From positions 1-34,131 of the forward strand of contig JAFYXQ010000053.1 in assembly GCA_017546085.1 (NCBI GenBank): 34,131 nucleotides of DNA. The letters are read 5' to 3'. Positions 22,676 through 31,085 of the stretch are shown here, one piece after another (position 1 is the first letter of the stretch; each line of letters begins with the position of its first letter). The stretch is from Alphaproteobacteria bacterium (GTDB taxonomy: Bacteria; Pseudomonadota; Alphaproteobacteria; Rs-D84). Position numbers and translations under genes: made by a program. The notes beneath the pieces were generated by a model. It was not told the DNA's origin. It saw nothing but the letters and a program-made list of their open reading frames with translations, and ran no database searches.

Positions 22676-25600
22676 TCAATTTTCTTTGGTGTCATTGCCA
22701 GACCCAAACCGCGCAATTCGCGTACGAATACGTTAAATGCCTCTGGTGTGCCGGTTTGGATATCGTCACTGCCGGAAATGATGGATTCGTACATCTTGTT
22801 TCGACCTGCGATATCGTCGGACTTAACCGTTAACATTTCACGCAACAAGTGCGCTGCGCCGTGGGCTTCAAGGGCCCAAACTTCCATTTCACCAAGACGC
22901 TGACCACCCATGTGGGCCTTACCTGATAATGGCTGTTGGGTTACCAATGAATAGTTGCCTGTTGAACGTGCATGAATCTTTTCATCAACAAAGTGATGCA
23001 GTTTCAGCATGTACATTACACCAACAGTTACCTTGCGGGCAAATTTTTCGCCTGTCATACCATCATACAAGTCAAATTGACCCGTTTCTGGCAGACCAGC
23101 TAATTTCAACATATCACGAATATCGTCAGATGTTGCACCGTCAAATGTTGGGGTCGCCATTGGAACACCATCACGCAGTAATGCTGCCTGGGCACGAACG
23201 TCTGTATCTGTCATTTTTTCCAGTTTTTCAGCAGTTTCCTTGCCATAGACCTTGCCCATGATGTTACGCAGGTCATCTGTTACAGCACGTTTAGCCTTAA
23301 CTTCGTCCAAAACAGCACCAATTTGTGCACCCAATGTACGGGCAGCCATACCAAGGTGAGTTTCCAAAATCTGACCAATATTCATACGTGAAGGCACACC
23401 CAATGGATTCAAAACGATATCAACCGGAGTACCGTCTGCCAAGTGTGGCATATCTTCAATTGGTACAACCTTGGATACGATACCCTTGTTACCATGACGT
23501 CCCGCCATTTTGTCCCCTGGCTGCAATTTCATTTTGTGCGCGATGTAAACCTTAACTTCTTTTAATACACCGGCATTCAAAGAATTGCTTTCTGTTGCCT
23601 TGGAAACTTCTGCATCTGCCTTTTCGTTCAACAGTTTCAATTTCAAAACATGTTGTTCACGCAGTTCATCAATTTTAGCCTGGGCTTCCTTGTTTTTGAC
23701 GACCAATTTCTTGACATCAGATGGTTTAATACCTTCGAATACTTCACCAGTCAGTTTCTTGCCAACAAATGGTTTTAAACTGCCTGTTCCTGCTTCGATA
23801 ACCATATTTTCTGCAATTTGGAATACTTGGTCTGCAAATCCCTTTTCAATGATTGCGATTTCTTCTTCGCGGTCCTTGTTAATTTTTTCGATCTTTTGCA
23901 GTTCAATCATCTGGGTGCGTTCATCCTTCTTAACACCATGACGTGTCAAGACGTTAACACCGATAACTGTACCTTCTTCGTTTGGACCAACGCGCAGTGA
24001 AGTATCTTTGACATTCAAAGCCTTTTCACCGAAGATATTACGCAACAACGCTTCTTCTGGGGTCAACAAGGTTTCTGATTTTGGTGTTACACGACCAACC
24101 AAAATATCACCCTGCTTTACGCGCGCACCAACGTAGATAATGCCAGATTCGTCCAAATTCTTTAATGCTTCTTCACCAACATTTGGAATGTCTCGTGTCA
24201 AAGCTTCTGGCCCTAACTGAGTGTCGCGAACCTTGAATTCTTTTTCAACGATTTTTACAGATGTATAAACGTCATCGCGTGAAATCTTTTCTGAAATAAC
24301 GATAGAGTCTTCGTAGTTGTATCCACGCCATGGCATAAATGCAACCAGCACGTTGCGACCCAACGCCAAATCACCATAATTCATTGAAGAACCGTCAGCA
24401 ATGATGTCGCCCGCAGATATGCGATCGCCAACCTTGACCAATGGCTTCTGATGAATCAGTGTTTCACTGTTTGAACGTTCAAATTTTTCCAAGTTATAGA
24501 TATCTACACCTGTTACAACGTTGCGACTGTTCATACATTTTACCACGATACGGTTTGCATCAACAGATTCAACAATACCACTATGTTTTGCAACCTTACC
24601 TGTACGGGAATCACGTGCAACCTCACGTTCAATACCGGTCCCAACCAATGGTGCCTGAACACGCAATAGTGGAACACCCTGACGCTGCATGTTTGAACCC
24701 ATCAACGCACGGTTCGCGTCATCGTTTTCAACGAATGGAATCAGACCAGTTGCAATTGATACTACCTGACGAGGCTCAACGTCGATAAGGTCAATTTCTT
24801 CCTTTGGCACCATGGTAAATTCGCCATCAACACGCGCAGTTACGATGTCTTCTGATAAAACACCATCCTTGGTTGTTGGGGTGTTACCCTGGGCAATTTT
24901 GTGCCCCAATTCTTCATCAGCGGTTAAATACACCATTTTGTCGGTAATTTTGCTGTTTTCAACAACGTAATATGGCGTTTCAATAAAACCATATGGATTT
25001 ACACGTGCATAAGATGACAAGTGGTTAATCAAACCAATGTTGGCACCTTCTGGGGTGTGAATTGGACATAAACGACCATAGTGTGTTGGATGAACGTCGC
25101 GAACATCAATACCCGCACGATCTCGATTCAAACCACCAGGCCCCAACGCAGAAATACGACGTTTATGTTCCAGTTCTGACAATGGATTATATGCGTCCAT
25201 AAATTGCGACAACTGTGATGTGCCCAAGAATTCAGACACCAAGGACATCAATGGTTTTACATTGATTACGTCCTGAGGCTGCATATTAGCAATATTTGGT
25301 GAAGACAAACTTTCACGTACAAGGCGTTCGATACGAACCATACCTGTGCGGAAATTCTGTTCCAACAATTCGCCGACTGTGCGAACACGACGATTTGACA
25401 AATTATCTATGTCATCAACGCTGTCCTTGCGGTCGATAATATTGGTTAATGTTTTCAATACGGCCAAGAAATCCGATTTTGTTAATAAACGTTCGTCTTC
25501 TGGTTTCTTGCCAGAATCAATCTTCAAACGTTTGTTCATCTTGAAACGACCAACCGCAGACAAATCATAGTATGCAGGTTCAAAGCCCTGACGCATAAAC

Positions 25601-26808
25601 AGATTTATCGCCGCTTCCAATGTTGGACGTTCGCCTGGACGAATAATGTTATAGATTTCAATCAATGCTTCTTCACGATTTGTTGTTTTATCCGCAACCA
25701 ATGTATTACGCATATGTGCGCTGATTGTGGTGTTATCAATAGAAATCAAGCTAATTTCTTTGATATTCATTTTATCCAAATCGTTCAGAACTTCTTCTGT
25801 GATTTCTGTGCCTGCTGGGAATACAACTTCTTCGCCTGACATAACAGGGTCAAACAGGTATTCACCAATCAAAGATTCTGGCATCAGTCCAAAATTCTTG
25901 GACGTTTCCATCAATTTCTTCATGCGTTTTGCATTCAGACGATCACCCTTGGATGCGATAACCTTCTTGTCCTTTGGATTAATCAAATCATAATTCAAAC
26001 GATATTTATCAAGTCCTTCGAAACTGGCGGTTTCGCCTGTCCAGAACTTGCCATCAAAAGACAATGGAATGCGTTTATAGAACGCAGATAAAATTTCTGT
26101 ATCAGACATACCACGAATTGTTGGTTTGCGTGGGTCTGATTGCCATTTTTTCTCGTCTTCGAGTGCAGGTAAGCAACGCAACAGAACTGTCGCAGGAATC
26201 TTGCGACGACGGTCGATACGAACATAAATTACGCCCTTGGATTCTTCAAAATCAATCCATGAACCGTGTTCTGGGATAATACGTGCAGTGTATGTAATTG
26301 GATTTCCAGCAACCTTGGATTCCTTGGTTGTTGCAAATACCACACCTTGGGCGCGATGCATCTGTGAAACGATAACACGTTCAACACCTGATGCGATAAA
26401 GCTGCCGCGTTCTGTCATTAACGGCACTTCGCCCATGAATATTTCTTGTTCTTTGATGTCGCGCAAAGTTTTTTTGCCATCTTCGGCGACGTCCCATAAA
26501 ATCAATCTCAGCTTCAATTTCAACTTGCTGGAATATGTCATGTTACGCAACATGCATTCTTTTACGTTGTAAACAGGTTTGTCCAACGTATATTCCACGA
26601 ATTCCAAGTCGGCAATGCCGGCATAATCTTTGATTGGGAACATGGAAGAGAATACATTTTGCAATCCCATATTTTTGCGGGATTGTGGTTCAACATCTGC
26701 CTGCAAGAAATCTTTGTAGGAATTATATTGGATTTCAACTAAATCAGGAAGCGGAGTTTGCAAAAAACTTTTACCAAAAGATTTTCTAAGTTTCTGGATA
26801 ACTGCCAT
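22672..26808 (-). CDS. rpoB: RNA polymerase beta subunit
   Basis: 1378 residues from the ATG at 26808 (MAVIQKLRKSFGKS), chosen because AAGGA lies directly upstream and the family starts here. An upstream in-frame ATG at 26865 would add a 19-residue non-family leader. The rifampicin region is present at about residues 530-560 (QLSQFMDAYNPLSE, then HKRRISALGPGG), with Asp, His and Ser of the resistance hotspots unchanged; AY replaces the QN at E. coli positions 517-518. The normally near-invariant PIETPEGPN reads PIHTPEGAN. The C-terminal catalytic-site block, GDKMAGRHGNKG, is intact. It follows rplL and precedes rpoC, in the standard order. Confidence 0.98.
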   Translation of the reverse strand: MAVIQKLRKSFGKSFLQTPLPDLVEIQYNSYKDFLQADVEPQSRKNMGLQNVFSSMFPIKDYAGIADLEFVEYTLDKPVYNVKECMLRNMTYSSKLKLKLRLILWDVAEDGKKTLRDIKEQEIFMGEVPLMTERGSFIASGVERVIVSQMHRAQGVVFATTKESKVAGNPITYTARIIPEHGSWIDFEESKGVIYVRIDRRRKIPATVLLRCLPALEDEKKWQSDPRKPTIRGMSDTEILSAFYKRIPLSFDGKFWTGETASFEGLDKYRLNYDLINPKDKKVIASKGDRLNAKRMKKLMETSKNFGLMPESLIGEYLFDPVMSGEEVVFPAGTEITEEVLNDLDKMNIKEISLISIDNTTISAHMRNTLVADKTTNREEALIEIYNIIRPGERPTLEAAINLFMRQGFEPAYYDLSAVGRFKMNKRLKIDSGKKPEDERLLTKSDFLAVLKTLTNIIDRKDSVDDIDNLSNRRVRTVGELLEQNFRTGMVRIERLVRESLSSPNIANMQPQDVINVKPLMSLVSEFLGTSQLSQFMDAYNPLSELEHKRRISALGPGGLNRDRAGIDVRDVHPTHYGRLCPIHTPEGANIGLINHLSSYARVNPYGFIETPYYVVENSKITDKMVYLTADEELGHKIAQGNTPTTKDGVLSEDIVTARVDGEFTMVPKEEIDLIDVEPRQVVSIATGLIPFVENDDANRALMGSNMQRQGVPLLRVQAPLVGTGIEREVARDSRTGKVAKHSGIVESVDANRIVVKCMNSRNVVTGVDIYNLEKFERSNSETLIHQKPLVKVGDRISAGDIIADGSSMNYGDLALGRNVLVAFMPWRGYNYEDSIVISEKISRDDVYTSVKIVEKEFKVRDTQLGPEALTRDIPNVGEEALKNLDESGIIYVGARVKQGDILVGRVTPKSETLLTPEEALLRNIFGEKALNVKDTSLRVGPNEEGTVIGVNVLTRHGVKKDERTQMIELQKIEKINKDREEEIAIIEKGFADQVFQIAENMVIEAGTGSLKPFVGKKLTGEVFEGIKPSDVKKLVVKNKEAQAKIDELREQHVLKLKLLNEKADAEVSKATESNSLNAGVLKEVKVYIAHKMKLQPGDKMAGRHGNKGIVSKVVPIEDMPHLADGTPVDIVLNPLGVPSRMNIGQILETHLGMAARTLGAQIGAVLDEVKAKRAVTDDLRNIMGKVYGKETAEKLEKMTDTDVRAQAALLRDGVPMATPTFDGATSDDIRDMLKLAGLPETGQFDLYDGMTGEKFARKVTVGVMYMLKLHHFVDEKIHARSTGNYSLVTQQPLSGKAHMGGQRLGEMEVWALEAHGAAHLLREMLTVKSDDIAGRNKMYESIISGSDDIQTGTPEAFNVFVRELRGLGLAMTPKKID

Positions 26809-26896
26809 CGGTTTTAATCCTTTTTTTTGTGCGTTTTGCAAACGATTGTGGTGTATGTATACCACGACTTTTAATTTTTTTTGACTTTCGTCTTTT

Positions 26897-26940
26897 ACGC
26901 CTTTGTGCCCGCATGGGAAATTGTCCCACGCGGGCGGCGT
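26897..26940 (-). promoter_or_regulatory. rplL-rpoB intercistronic hairpin (attenuator/processing site)
   Basis: GCCCGCATGGGA (26907-26918) and TCCCACGCGGGC (26924-26935) form a 12-bp stem with one mismatch, with an outer ACGCC/GGCGT helix. It lies in the long gap between rplL and rpoB, where E. coli has an attenuator and an RNase III site that tune RpoBC against ribosomal protein output. No long T tract follows. Function is inferred from position. Confidence 0.65.
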
Positions 26941-26993
26941 TTTGTTGCAATTTCTTGCAACGAATGGAACATGTTGTTCCGCGTAAAGTTAAA

Positions 26994-27359
26994 TTATTTC
27001 AATTCAACTTTTGCGCCAGCTGCTTCTAATGCTGCCTTCAATTTTTCGGCTTCATCTTTTGCAACGTTTTCTTTAACTGCCTTTGGTGCTGATTCAACCA
27101 ATGCTTTTGCTTCACCCAAGCCTAAGCCAGTTGCTTCTTTAACAGCCTTGATAACAGCCAATTTGTTTGCGCCAATTTCTGCCAAGACAACGTTAAATTC
27201 TGTCTTTTCTTCAGCAGCAGCCGCAACAGGACCAGCAGCAACAGCAACAGCTGCAGCAGCGCTTACGCCCCATGTTTCTTCTAATGCTTTGGACAGTTCT
27301 ACTGCTTCCAAAACAGTCAATTTTGACAATTCTTCAACTAATTTTTGAATGTCTGCCAT
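26994..27359 (-). CDS. rplL: 50S ribosomal protein L7/L12
   Basis: 121 residues, the normal length. The N-terminal dimerisation helix pair ([27 protein letters not shown]) leads to an Ala/Val/Gly-rich hinge, then a C-terminal domain with [21 protein letters not shown] and [12 protein letters not shown], the factor-binding surface that recruits elongation factors to the stalk. It lies between rplJ and rpoB in the same operon. Upstream, TCAGAAT/ATTCTGA (27387-27405) makes a short hairpin before the ribosome site AGGAG. Confidence 0.98.
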   Translation of the reverse strand: MADIQKLVEELSKLTVLEAVELSKALEETWGVSAAAAVAVAAGPVAAAAEEKTEFNVVLAEIGANKLAVIKAVKEATGLGLGEAKALVESAPKAVKENVAKDEAEKLKAALEAAGAKVELK

Positions 27360-27407
27360 TTTTTTACTCCTAATTTTTGTTTTAGGTCAGAATAAAATAT
27401 TCTGATT

Positions 27408-27887
27408 TTATTGTTCTTTTTTTCCATACTCTGCAGAAACGCGTGCAAGACGTGATCCTGGTTCGACCAAGATACGTGCAATTGTGCCACGAATTTCCAA
27501 CAGGGAAGGAAGCTTGGATAATTGCAATACGCCGTCCGTATCCAGAACGTCTGCGTCCATTTTACCGCCCAAGATTGTTAAATTTGGATGTGCATCCGCA
27601 AATTTAGCCAATACTTTGGTAACAGCCAATGCATCTGTTGCAACCGCAACAGCTGTTGGACGTTTCAGCATATCTGAAACAGGTTCGAATTCGGTATCTT
27701 TCAATGCCAATTTCATCAAACGATTTTTAACAACCTTGAATACAGAAACCAATGGGCGCAATTCATTACGCAATGTTTCGAATTCTTTTACTGTCAAACC
27801 GTTATTTTCAATGACGAAAATACCGTTCGCATCTTTCAGGGACGACTGCAACGCTGAAATCAAACCTGATTTTTCTTCGCGTTTCAT
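27408..27887 (-). CDS. rplJ: 50S ribosomal protein L10
   Basis: 159 residues. It forms the base of the L7/L12 stalk and binds 23S rRNA. Family features: an N-terminal KREEKSGLISALQSSLKDANG, the FVIENNGLTVKEFETLRNELR segment, then VVKNRLMKLAL and a GGK central loop, and a helical C-terminus that anchors L7/L12 dimers. AAGGA precedes the ATG. It lies downstream of a long leader that matches the L10 autoregulatory RNA. Confidence 0.97.
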   Translation of the reverse strand: MKREEKSGLISALQSSLKDANGIFVIENNGLTVKEFETLRNELRPLVSVFKVVKNRLMKLALKDTEFEPVSDMLKRPTAVAVATDALAVTKVLAKFADAHPNLTILGGKMDADVLDTDGVLQLSKLPSLLEIRGTIARILVEPGSRLARVSAEYGKKEQ

Positions 27888-27923
27888 CTATTTTTCCTTC
27901 AAGCTTCTGTTTTGTTAACTTAT

Positions 27924-28031
27924 CCATCCGGGATTCCCCGGGATGGGGCTTCGGTTCCTGCCCCAAAGAATTTTTCTTTGTCTATGATGGAAATTAAGCA
28001 GCAGTTTTTTACCACACCATCAGTCTTGGAC
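27924..28031 (-). promoter_or_regulatory. L10 leader (autoregulatory mRNA structure)
   Basis: In the 190-nt gap between rplA and rplJ, the reverse strand contains GTCCAAGACTGATGG (28031 leftwards), then GCTGCTTAAT, then CCATCATAGAC ending at 27980. Ends and middle match the L10 leader of alphaproteobacteria (GTCCAAGACTG, CTTAAT, GTAGAC), which L10-L7/L12 binds to repress rplJL. Two further hairpins follow before the start: GGGGC/GCCCC, and an arm pair in 27924-27946 (CCATCCCGGG with CCCGGATGG). The rest of the gap holds GCGATT/AATCGC just after rplA. Confidence 0.75.
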
Positions 28032-28077
28032 AGAAATCTGTGTGTGCGACTGGGCGATTAAACCCAATCGCAACTAA

Positions 28078-28752
28078 TTATTTTGCATCTACTTTCAGAC
28101 CTGGGCCCTGGGTTGTAGCAATAGAGATACCCAAGATGTACTGCCCCTTGGCAGATGCTGGTTTTACTTTCTTCAACTGGTCAATTAATGCAACCGCATT
28201 TTCAACCAATTTATCTGTTGCAAATGACATTTTACCAATGCCTGCATGGATGATACCTTTCTTTTCAGCACGGTATTCAATCTGACCTGCCTTGGCTGTG
28301 GCAACTGCATCCGCAACGTTATTTGTAACAGTACCCAATTTTGGGTTTGGCATCAGGCCCTTTGGCCCCAAAACACGTGCGATTTTTGACATTTTTGGCA
28401 TCATGTCAGGTGTTGCAATTACACGGTCAAAGTTAATATTGCCCGCAGCAACAGAATCAATCAAATCCTGACCACCAACAACGTCTGCACCCGCTTTCTT
28501 TGCTTCGTCAGCAGCATTTTCTGTAAATACTGCAACGCGAACAGTCTTACCTGTACCGTTTGGCAAAGACAACATGCCACGAATGTTCTGATCTGCCTTG
28601 GTTACATCAATACCCAAACGGATAGCGATTTCCAATGTTTCATCAAATTTCTTGGATGTATATTCACGCAACGCTTCGATTGCTTCAGATAAAGTATAAA
28701 CCTTGTCTGCGTCTAAATTTTTCCAAGTCTGCTGTTTCTTAGTTAATTTCAT
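28078..28752 (-). CDS. rplA: 50S ribosomal protein L1
   Basis: 224 residues. It forms the mobile L1 stalk of the 50S subunit and usually represses translation of rplKA by binding their mRNA. Recognised by the N-terminal YTLSEAIEALREYTSKKFDETLEIA, the central RGMLSLPNGTGKTVRVAVF, GPKGLMPNPKLGTV and the C-terminal GIGKMSF region. It starts 4 bp after the rplK stop, so the two are coupled. A little shorter at the C-terminus than E. coli L1 (234). Confidence 0.98.
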   Translation of the reverse strand: MKLTKKQQTWKNLDADKVYTLSEAIEALREYTSKKFDETLEIAIRLGIDVTKADQNIRGMLSLPNGTGKTVRVAVFTENAADEAKKAGADVVGGQDLIDSVAAGNINFDRVIATPDMMPKMSKIARVLGPKGLMPNPKLGTVTNNVADAVATAKAGQIEYRAEKKGIIHAGIGKMSFATDKLVENAVALIDQLKKVKPASAKGQYILGISIATTQGPGLKVDAK

Positions 28753-28756
28753 GGTA

Positions 28757-29188
28757 TTATTCCTCCACCTTTACGCCCATAGAACGGCACTGACCCGCAA
28801 CAATGTTCATTGCAGATTCAATGGTAGAGCAATTTAAGTCTGGCATCTTCGCTTCGGCGATTTCTTTGATTTGCGCCTGAGAAATCGTCCCAACAAAATC
28901 ACGACCCGGCTTGTGGGAACCAATTTTCAATTTCAATGCCTTTTTAATATAATACGATACAGGTGGCAATTTCATAATGAATTCGAAACTGCGATCTGTG
29001 TAAACAGTGATAATACATGGAATTGGCATTCCTGGTTCTTTATCAGATGTTTTATCGTTAAACTGTTTGCAGAATTCTGCGATATTTACACCAGCAGCAC
29101 CCAACGCTGGACCAATTGGTGGCGCAGGATTTGCCTGTTTTGCAGGGACGACCAATTTAACCAATCCCTTAACTTCTTTCTTTGCCAT
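28757..29188 (-). CDS. rplK: 50S ribosomal protein L11
   Basis: 143 residues, the typical length. The N-terminal domain has the thiostrepton-region signature [23 protein letters not shown], and the C-terminal domain has the rRNA-binding [25 protein letters not shown] followed by GQCRSMGV. It sits on the GTPase-associated centre of 23S rRNA. CGGAG precedes the start. It is first in the rplKA pair, behind a short hairpin-bearing leader. Confidence 0.98.
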   Translation of the reverse strand: MAKKEVKGLVKLVVPAKQANPAPPIGPALGAAGVNIAEFCKQFNDKTSDKEPGMPIPCIITVYTDRSFEFIMKLPPVSYYIKKALKLKIGSHKPGRDFVGTISQAQIKEIAEAKMPDLNCSTIESAMNIVAGQCRSMGVKVEE

Positions 29189-29216
29189 TTTTCACTCCGT
29201 TTTTTTTCGTTTGTGT

Positions 29217-29244
29217 CGTGGTACGATATGGCGTATCTACCACG
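29217..29244 (-). promoter_or_regulatory. Hairpin in the rplK leader (possible L1 operator)
   Basis: CGTGGTA and TACCACG form a 7-bp stem enclosing a partly paired GATAC..TATC loop, 28 bp upstream of the rplK ribosome site. L1 controls rplKA in many bacteria by binding a stem-loop here. Sequence identity to known L1 sites was not established. Confidence 0.4.
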
Positions 29245-29291
29245 GTTTGCTGTGATTTTACATGATATTTTTCAGAAAACCACAAAAATCT

Positions 29292-29825
29292 TTATACTCT
29301 TTCAACCTGACTAAATTCCAAATCCATACTGGTTTCGCGTCCAAAAACCAAAACAGTTACAGTCATTTTCTGTTTTACATTATCAACATCGGACGCAACA
29401 CCATTGAAACCAGCGAACGGTCCGTCGATAACATGAACTTCCTGACCAACTTCGTATTCAACATCATCCATAACAACTGCGCCTTCTTCGACCTGCTTTA
29501 ACAGGCGACGCGCTTCTTCTTCGCTGACCGCAATCGGTTTATTACGCGCACCCAGAAACATTACAACCTGAGGAATCTGTTTTACCAATGTAAACGTTTC
29601 GTTATTCATAACCATCTGAACAACGATATAGCCCGGGAAAAACTTCTTCTCGCTCTTGACGCGTTTACCACCCTTGATTTCTGTAACTTCGCGTGTTGGC
29701 ACCAAAATTTCGCCAAACAAAGCATTCAAGCGACGTTTGTCAATCTGTTCACGCAAACCGCGCGCAACCTTGTCTTCACAACTTGTATGAACATTAACAA
29801 CAAACCACTGCATTTTTTCTTCCAT
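29292..29825 (-). CDS. nusG: Transcription termination/antitermination factor NusG
   Basis: 177 residues. The N-terminal NGN domain has WFVVNVHTSCEDKVARGL and the central KKFFPGYIVVQM, and the C-terminal KOW domain has VGQEVHVIDGPFAGFNG. NusG clamps RNA polymerase for processivity and couples it to Rho or to ribosomal S10. The first Met (MEEKMQW) is kept because GGAAG sits 6 bp upstream. It follows secE directly and precedes rplK. Confidence 0.98.
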   Translation of the reverse strand: MEEKMQWFVVNVHTSCEDKVARGLREQIDKRRLNALFGEILVPTREVTEIKGGKRVKSEKKFFPGYIVVQMVMNNETFTLVKQIPQVVMFLGARNKPIAVSEEEARRLLKQVEEGAVVMDDVEYEVGQEVHVIDGPFAGFNGVASDVDNVKQKMTVTVLVFGRETSMDLEFSQVERV

Positions 29826-29849
29826 TTTGCACTTCCTTTGCCGTTTATT

Positions 29850-30029
29850 TTAGAAAACCCAACCAACAATTGCGTTCAACACACTGTCAACCACAAAAAA
29901 GAACAGTGCAGCCAACGCAGAAAACACCAGAATCATAATTGTTGCACGAATAACACTGTCGCGCGACGGCCATACAATCTTGAACCATTCGCTGCGGACC
30001 GACTTAAAAAAATCCAGTATTTTCTTCAT
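29850..30029 (-). CDS. secE: Preprotein translocase subunit SecE
   Basis: 59 residues. A short amphipathic N-terminal helix (KKILDFFKSVRSEWFKIVWPSRD) with the conserved E-x-KK/I-x-WPS motif is followed by one membrane helix (IRATIMILVFSALAALFFFVVD). This single-TM form is normal in alphaproteobacteria. SecE clamps the SecY channel in the inner membrane. It lies between tRNA-Trp and nusG, the standard arrangement. Confidence 0.95.
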   Translation of the reverse strand: MKKILDFFKSVRSEWFKIVWPSRDSVIRATIMILVFSALAALFFFVVDSVLNAIVGWVF

Positions 30030-30071
30030 AAAAATCGCCTATGTATTACGTAATAACTACAACTATTCTAT

Positions 30072-30145
30072 TGGCAGGGGCAGAAGGAATCGAACCCTCA
30101 TCCGCGGTTTTGGAGACCGATATTCTACCGTTGAACTATGCCCCT
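30072..30145 (-). tRNA. tRNA-Trp (anticodon CCA)
   Basis: Reverse strand: acceptor AGGGGCA/TGCCCCT, anticodon loop CTCCAAA with CCA at 34-36, T loop TTCGATT, discriminator G and encoded CCA at 30074-30072. It lies just upstream of secE, as in many alphaproteobacteria, and probably shares the transcript. Confidence 0.96.
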
Positions 30146-30200
30146 ATAGATTGTACCGCGCACACATTGTCGCACCACATACCAAACAATAGTCTGCGAC

Positions 30201-30228
30201 AGGATAGCACACGTTTATAAAAAATCAA
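30201..30228 (-). promoter_or_regulatory. Promoter of tRNA-Trp and the secE-rpoC operon
   Basis: TTGATT (30228-30223), a 16-bp spacer, then TATCCT (30206-30201), with TGC before the -10 (extended). The transcript would start about 50 nt before the tRNA. Confidence 0.55.
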
Positions 30229-30315
30229 GTGGAAATATTATAATATTTTTTACACATTCTGGCAAGGACATTTTTAAGATAAAAATATAATTTTTTGAAA
30301 TATGCAAATTTTTTC

Positions 30316-30345
30316 TTGCACTGGGTATATATTTTTTTCTACAAT
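30316..30345 (+). promoter_or_regulatory. Promoter of the virB8-virB9-virB10 genes
   Basis: TTGCAC (30316-30321), an 18-bp spacer, then TACAAT (30340-30345). The first gene starts at 30371 behind GGGGGAG. Confidence 0.65.
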
Positions 30346-30370
30346 CATTCTAATTTAAGGGGGAGATTTA

Positions 30371-31066
30371 GTGGAAAACCGCGTAGAACCGCCAATTTTA
30401 TTATCAAGAATAACTATGTTTATTTTGGCCAGCGCTGTTGTTGTGCTGGGGGTGCTCGCATTTACCATATACAATATGTTCCCGCTTAATCGTCCACAGG
30501 TATTTTTCCTGATGACAGATTTGCGCAACAATCAAGAAATCGAATTACAAGAATTGCCGCCACAGGATGAAAACCTGAATACATATAAACAACTTTTTAT
30601 CACCGAATATATAAAACATCGAAACGAAGTTTTTTCTAATCCAAAGGCAATGATAAAAAAATGGAATAGCAAGGACGGTATCGTCAGAACATGGTCTGAC
30701 AACAAAGTCTATGCCGATTTTGCCAACACCGCCATGTTTAACGCGATAATGCAAGGTGATGCGCCTGATTTTGAATTCGTTTGTGGGGTTGACTTTGTTG
30801 GACTGCCGATGCTTGTATCTACGTCCGAAAAAAAAGACGAAATACGTATTGATACGTATCAGATAAAAATTAAATACCATTGTGAAGATAATACTGGACG
30901 AACCACACCAAAAGATTATACAATCAAACTGAGATTACTGACAGAAGAAGGAAATAAAATAAAATGGACCAACCGCATTGATAACCCATTGGGACTGCGT
31001 GTGATTGGTTATGAAATATTGTCAAAAAACGGCGACCCATTGGACACTGGTTTTTTGGCTGACTAA
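30371..31066 (+). CDS. virB8: VirB8-like type IV secretion inner-membrane protein
   Basis: 231 residues from a GTG with a strong AAGGGGGAG ribosome site. One membrane helix (about 13-38) is followed by a periplasmic domain with the VirB8/NTF2-like order: a helix around ITEYIKHRNEVF, a WNSKDGIVRTWSD turn, FANTAMFNAI, then beta strands (TYQIKIKYHC, DYTIKLRLLT) and a C-terminal GLRVIGYEI strand. VirB8 nucleates assembly of the secretion core in the inner membrane. Similarity is moderate and by pattern, but the following VirB9 and VirB10 genes make the call firm. DotI/IcmL-type proteins share this fold and are the alternative. Confidence 0.8.
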   Translation: MENRVEPPILLSRITMFILASAVVVLGVLAFTIYNMFPLNRPQVFFLMTDLRNNQEIELQELPPQDENLNTYKQLFITEYIKHRNEVFSNPKAMIKKWNSKDGIVRTWSDNKVYADFANTAMFNAIMQGDAPDFEFVCGVDFVGLPMLVSTSEKKDEIRIDTYQIKIKYHCEDNTGRTTPKDYTIKLRLLTEEGNKIKWTNRIDNPLGLRVIGYEILSKNGDPLDTGFLAD

Positions 31067-31085
31067 AAAAAGTGGAAGGATAGGT

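Noticed and set aside
26809-26865. Upstream ATG for rpoB
   Set aside because: The added 19 residues are not family-like; AAGGA precedes the ATG at 26808.
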